From CAZWVM01 sp964637705 (GTDB taxonomy: Bacteria; UBA8481), in assembly GCA_964637705.1 (NCBI GenBank), contig CAZWVM010000155.1:1-8648 (forward strand): 8,648 nt of DNA, read 5' to 3'. Both the position numbers and the translations under genes were made by a program. The notes beneath the pieces are model-generated. The model was not told where the DNA came from and searched no databases. It saw only the letters and a program-made list of their open reading frames with translations. This document shows, piece after piece, positions 6,534-8,648 of the stretch (position 1 is the first letter of the stretch; each line of letters opens with the position of its first letter).

Positions 6534-8648
6534 TTACGCCAGGTCGACGACGATCTGCCGAATCTCTCCGTTCCGGACGGCTTCCGCGAGCGGCGCGGGA
6601 ACCGAAGCGCCCTCGACGACGAAGGTGCGGCCGTTCTCCATCTTCAGGGTGTAGCGCCGCGGCGTGACGCGCCCGCGGCCGAAGGTCTTCCGGCGCGACG
6701 GGTTCCGCAGGACGACGGGTGTGCGCCCGAGGAGCACGAAGAGGAAGGATCCGGGCGTGAGGTCGAGACGACGGCCGTCGGCGAAATCGACCGATCGGGA
6801 CTTCCTGGTGAAGAGGCGCGCTTCGAGAGCCGGTTCGAGGGCGAATGCGAGTCGGCCCCGGTCGTCGAGTCGGAACGGGCGGCCTCCCGTCGTCATCAGG
6901 AACCACATGTTCACGAGCTCGGCGGTTGCGCCCGAGAGGCGCGAGACGAAGCCGTTGCCCCAGAGCCTGCGGTCCGGGTGGGCGCTCGAGACGATGAAGG
7001 AGGAATTCTCGTACGGGCTTCGCCCGTATCGCTCCGGGTCCATGCCCGGCACGAGGCACGAACGCGCCTCGCGGTAGAATTCGTCGTAACACCCGCGCTT
7101 CAGGAACTCCAGCAGGAACTTGTACTCCATGTGAAGCCAGATCGACTCGTTCTCCAGCCAGCCTCGCGTGAAGACCTTCTGACGCCCGATCTCGATCGTC
7201 GTGTCGCCGAGGGGTTCGTTCACCTTGTACATCCTCAGCGCGCGGTCGTAGAGACCGCTTCGCTTCACTGCGGCCAGCGTGCGCCGGGGATCGACCGCCG
7301 GATCCTTGAGGGAGTGAACGACGCCCTCCAGGTAGAGGGGCAGGGGCTTCGCGCGGAACTTGAGCGGGCGGACGAGGGGATGGCCCTTGTCGCTGCGTCC
7401 GCCCAGGACCTTCCAGGAGACGACCTCGTTGATGAAGTAGCCCTGCGGCAGGCCCGTCCTCGGATCGACGGCCCGCGCTAGGCCTCGCGCCAGGCGGCGC
7501 GAGAAGACGGCGAGGTCGCGGGCGATGCGCGCCGAGGGAACCGGGACCTCGCGGCCCGTCAGCCCCATCCGGGTCTCCTCGCGGAACGCCTCCTTCGCCG
7601 TGTGCGTCTCGTCCCAGAAGTCCATGCCCTGGGGCAGGCGCGCCGACGCGTCGGCGAGTCGCTTCCAGAGCGCGGCGATCTCCTCGGGCATGCGCACCAC
7701 CATCGGCGCCGCGGACTCCAGTTCGGACGCGAGGAAATCGACCAGGCGCTTCAGCTCGTGGGTCTCGCAGGTCGACGAGCCGAAGAGGGCCGAGAGACCG
7801 TTGAGGGCGTCGCACCAGTTCGGCTTCTCCGATTCCATCTCGATCCCCACGCCGCGCGCGTCGAGCGAGGCGTATTTCTGGGCGACGAGGTCGAGGAGCT
7901 TGACGAGGAGTGTCGTCTTGTAGACGGGGCCGCGGCCCCGTCGCGTGCGGACGCCGTGCTCCGTTCCGCCGCGCTCGGCCATCAGGGCCTTCTTCGCCTT
8001 GTCGATTTCGAGAGGGTCGTTCTGGCGCGGGATCCCCCCCATGAGGACGTACTTGCGCGAGCGGGGCTTCACGAAGACCGCGGTGTCGTGGAAGTGGTAT
8101 GCCCGCTCGTGGAAGAGTTCCTTCGTGAAGCGGTCGGGAAAGACGGCGCGGTGGAAGTCCAGGAAATCGATGTTGTAGTGCCAGTGGTCGGTCCAGTAGC
8201 CGTGCTCGAACTCGGAATCCTGGCGCGAACGGCTCGCGGAGAGGATCGTCTCGAGGATCTTCTCGCGTGAAAGCCGCGAGCGGATGCCGCGCGTTTCGAG
8301 GAAGAGGAAGAAGCCGCCGAGGGTGAAGGGCTTCTTCGTGAACTCCAGGAGCCGCCGGTCCGGGGAGATCCGGCGCAGGATGCTCGGCGCGACGACCGTG
8401 TAGCGCACTTCGCGCACCTTCAGGGGGTTGAATCCGTCGAGCTGGAGGAGATTGTAGAAGGTGCGGAGGTTGAGGGCCGAGGCGTCGGGATTGAAGGCCG
8501 CGTCGCAACGGCGGTTCTGCGCGACGTCCCGGTAGTTGCCGGTGCCCTGGGAGAAGGGCGTGGGCTGGATCTCGAACGGGTTGTACTCGCGCTCCATGTC
8601 GCCGTGGATGCGAGAGTAGATGTAGGCGACCTCGGTGCGCTTCCCGGC
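6534..8648 (-). CDS. Cellobiose-phosphorylase-like protein (GH94-related, clan GH-Q?), N-terminus missing
   Basis: The frame is open from base 8648 to TAA 6536-6534, giving 704 residues; the 17 codons upstream of ATG 8597 contain no stop and read as good protein, so that ATG is internal and the gene starts outside the window. Numbering from ATG 8597, GYWTDHWHYNIDF (133-145) and WLENESIWLHMEYKFLLEF (480-498) look like (alpha/alpha)6-barrel helices. NWCDALNGL (260-268) resembles the GH94 DWND block whose second Asp is the general acid, making Asp263 the candidate. HPDRRLWGNGFVSRLSGATA (540-559) resembles the GH94 phosphate-binding stretch (HP...G...TG-A/S-A). The length and motifs recall large proteins annotated as cellobiose phosphorylase and related beta-glucan phosphorylases. 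Such enzymes split a beta-glycosidic bond with phosphate to give a sugar 1-phosphate. Placement with the GH35 gene supports oligosaccharide breakdown. It could instead be a hydrolase or an inactive relative; substrate unknown. Confidence 0.62.
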   Translation of the reverse strand, partial: AGKRTEVAYIYSRIHGDMEREYNPFEIQPTPFSQGTGNYRDVAQNRRCDAAFNPDASALNLRTFYNLLQLDGFNPLKVREVRYTVVAPSILRRISPDRRLLEFTKKPFTLGGFFLFLETRGIRSRLSREKILETILSASRSRQDSEFEHGYWTDHWHYNIDFLDFHRAVFPDRFTKELFHERAYHFHDTAVFVKPRSRKYVLMGGIPRQNDPLEIDKAKKALMAERGGTEHGVRTRRGRGPVYKTTLLVKLLDLVAQKYASLDARGVGIEMESEKPNWCDALNGLSALFGSSTCETHELKRLVDFLASELESAAPMVVRMPEEIAALWKRLADASARLPQGMDFWDETHTAKEAFREETRMGLTGREVPVPSARIARDLAVFSRRLARGLARAVDPRTGLPQGYFINEVVSWKVLGGRSDKGHPLVRPLKFRAKPLPLYLEGVVHSLKDPAVDPRRTLAAVKRSGLYDRALRMYKVNEPLGDTTIEIGRQKVFTRGWLENESIWLHMEYKFLLEFLKRGCYDEFYREARSCLVPGMDPERYGRSPYENSSFIVSSAHPDRRLWGNGFVSRLSGATAELVNMWFLMTTGGRPFRLDDRGRLAFALEPALEARLFTRKSRSVDFADGRRLDLTPGSFLFVLLGRTPVVLRNPSRRKTFGRGRVTPRRYTLKMENGRTFVVEGASVPAPLAEAVRNGEIRQIVVDLA

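Noticed and set aside
4520..6667. A 715-codon open frame on the plus strand, antisense to the GH35 gene
   Set aside because: Its product is a low-complexity mix rich in E, R, V, L and A with no recognisable motif, and it lies opposite a gene with clear GH35 catalytic motifs. Long antisense frames are expected where third positions are nearly all G or C.
6517..8508. A 663-codon open frame on the minus strand, shifted against the phosphorylase-like gene
   Set aside because: The product is extremely rich in R, P, A and G, typical of a shifted frame in GC-rich coding DNA, and the other frame has the folded-protein-like sequence and the family motifs.
8595..8597. ATG 8597 as the true start of the phosphorylase-like gene
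   Set aside because: The frame continues upstream without a stop to the window edge and reads as similar protein (YSRIHGD just before it), so the ATG lies inside a conserved-looking segment.
1..8648. Mobile element, CRISPR array, tRNA or phage/defence island
   Set aside because: No transposase or integrase motif, no spaced direct repeats, no cloverleaf-like stretch and no noncoding gap large enough to hold one were seen; coding is nearly continuous and base composition looks even throughout.

Overview
The window is a GC-rich, almost completely coding stretch whose codon third positions are mostly G or C. It holds seven protein-coding genes and no tRNA, rRNA, mobile element or CRISPR array that I can see. 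Two gene clusters face each other. Four genes on the plus strand occupy about 1-3385 and three on the minus strand occupy about 8648-3396. Their stop codons are only 10 bases apart. The outermost genes at both ends run off the window, so the promoters of both clusters lie outside it.

Plus cluster, in order: the C-terminal part of a GlmU-like sugar nucleotidyltransferase/acyltransferase with a left-handed beta-helix; D-aminoacyl-tRNA deacylase (dtd); a small unrecognised protein with one C-terminal membrane segment; and a large membrane-anchored SGNH-hydrolase-like protein with tetratricopeptide (TPR) segments. Spacings are short (8 and 13 bases, then an overlap or a 22-base gap depending on the start chosen), so the four look co-transcribed. 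Function is mixed: nucleotide-sugar supply, translation quality control and an envelope-facing protein. No single pathway is obvious.

Minus cluster, in order of transcription: a large protein, N-terminus missing, that resembles the inverting disaccharide/oligosaccharide phosphorylases (GH94-like, clan GH-Q); a 921-residue family 35 beta-galactosidase without a signal peptide; and PpnP, a small cupin nucleoside phosphorylase. Gaps are 13 and 32 bases and the second and third genes have good ribosome binding sites, so this looks like one operon. The first two gene products suggest intracellular breakdown of imported beta-linked, probably galactose-containing, oligosaccharides. PpnP would add a second phosphorolytic activity, on nucleosides.

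The organism is probably an uncultured or little-studied GC-rich Gram-negative bacterium. The GlmU-like variant and the SGNH-TPR membrane protein are combinations I associate with Acidobacteriota, Planctomycetota and related candidate phyla. This is an inference and the phylum cannot be settled from this window. I do not see a clearly new defence, mobile or RNA-based system. The most interesting points are the phosphorylase-like/GH35/PpnP operon, the architecture of the SGNH-TPR protein, and a hairpin just upstream of the ppnP ribosome binding site.
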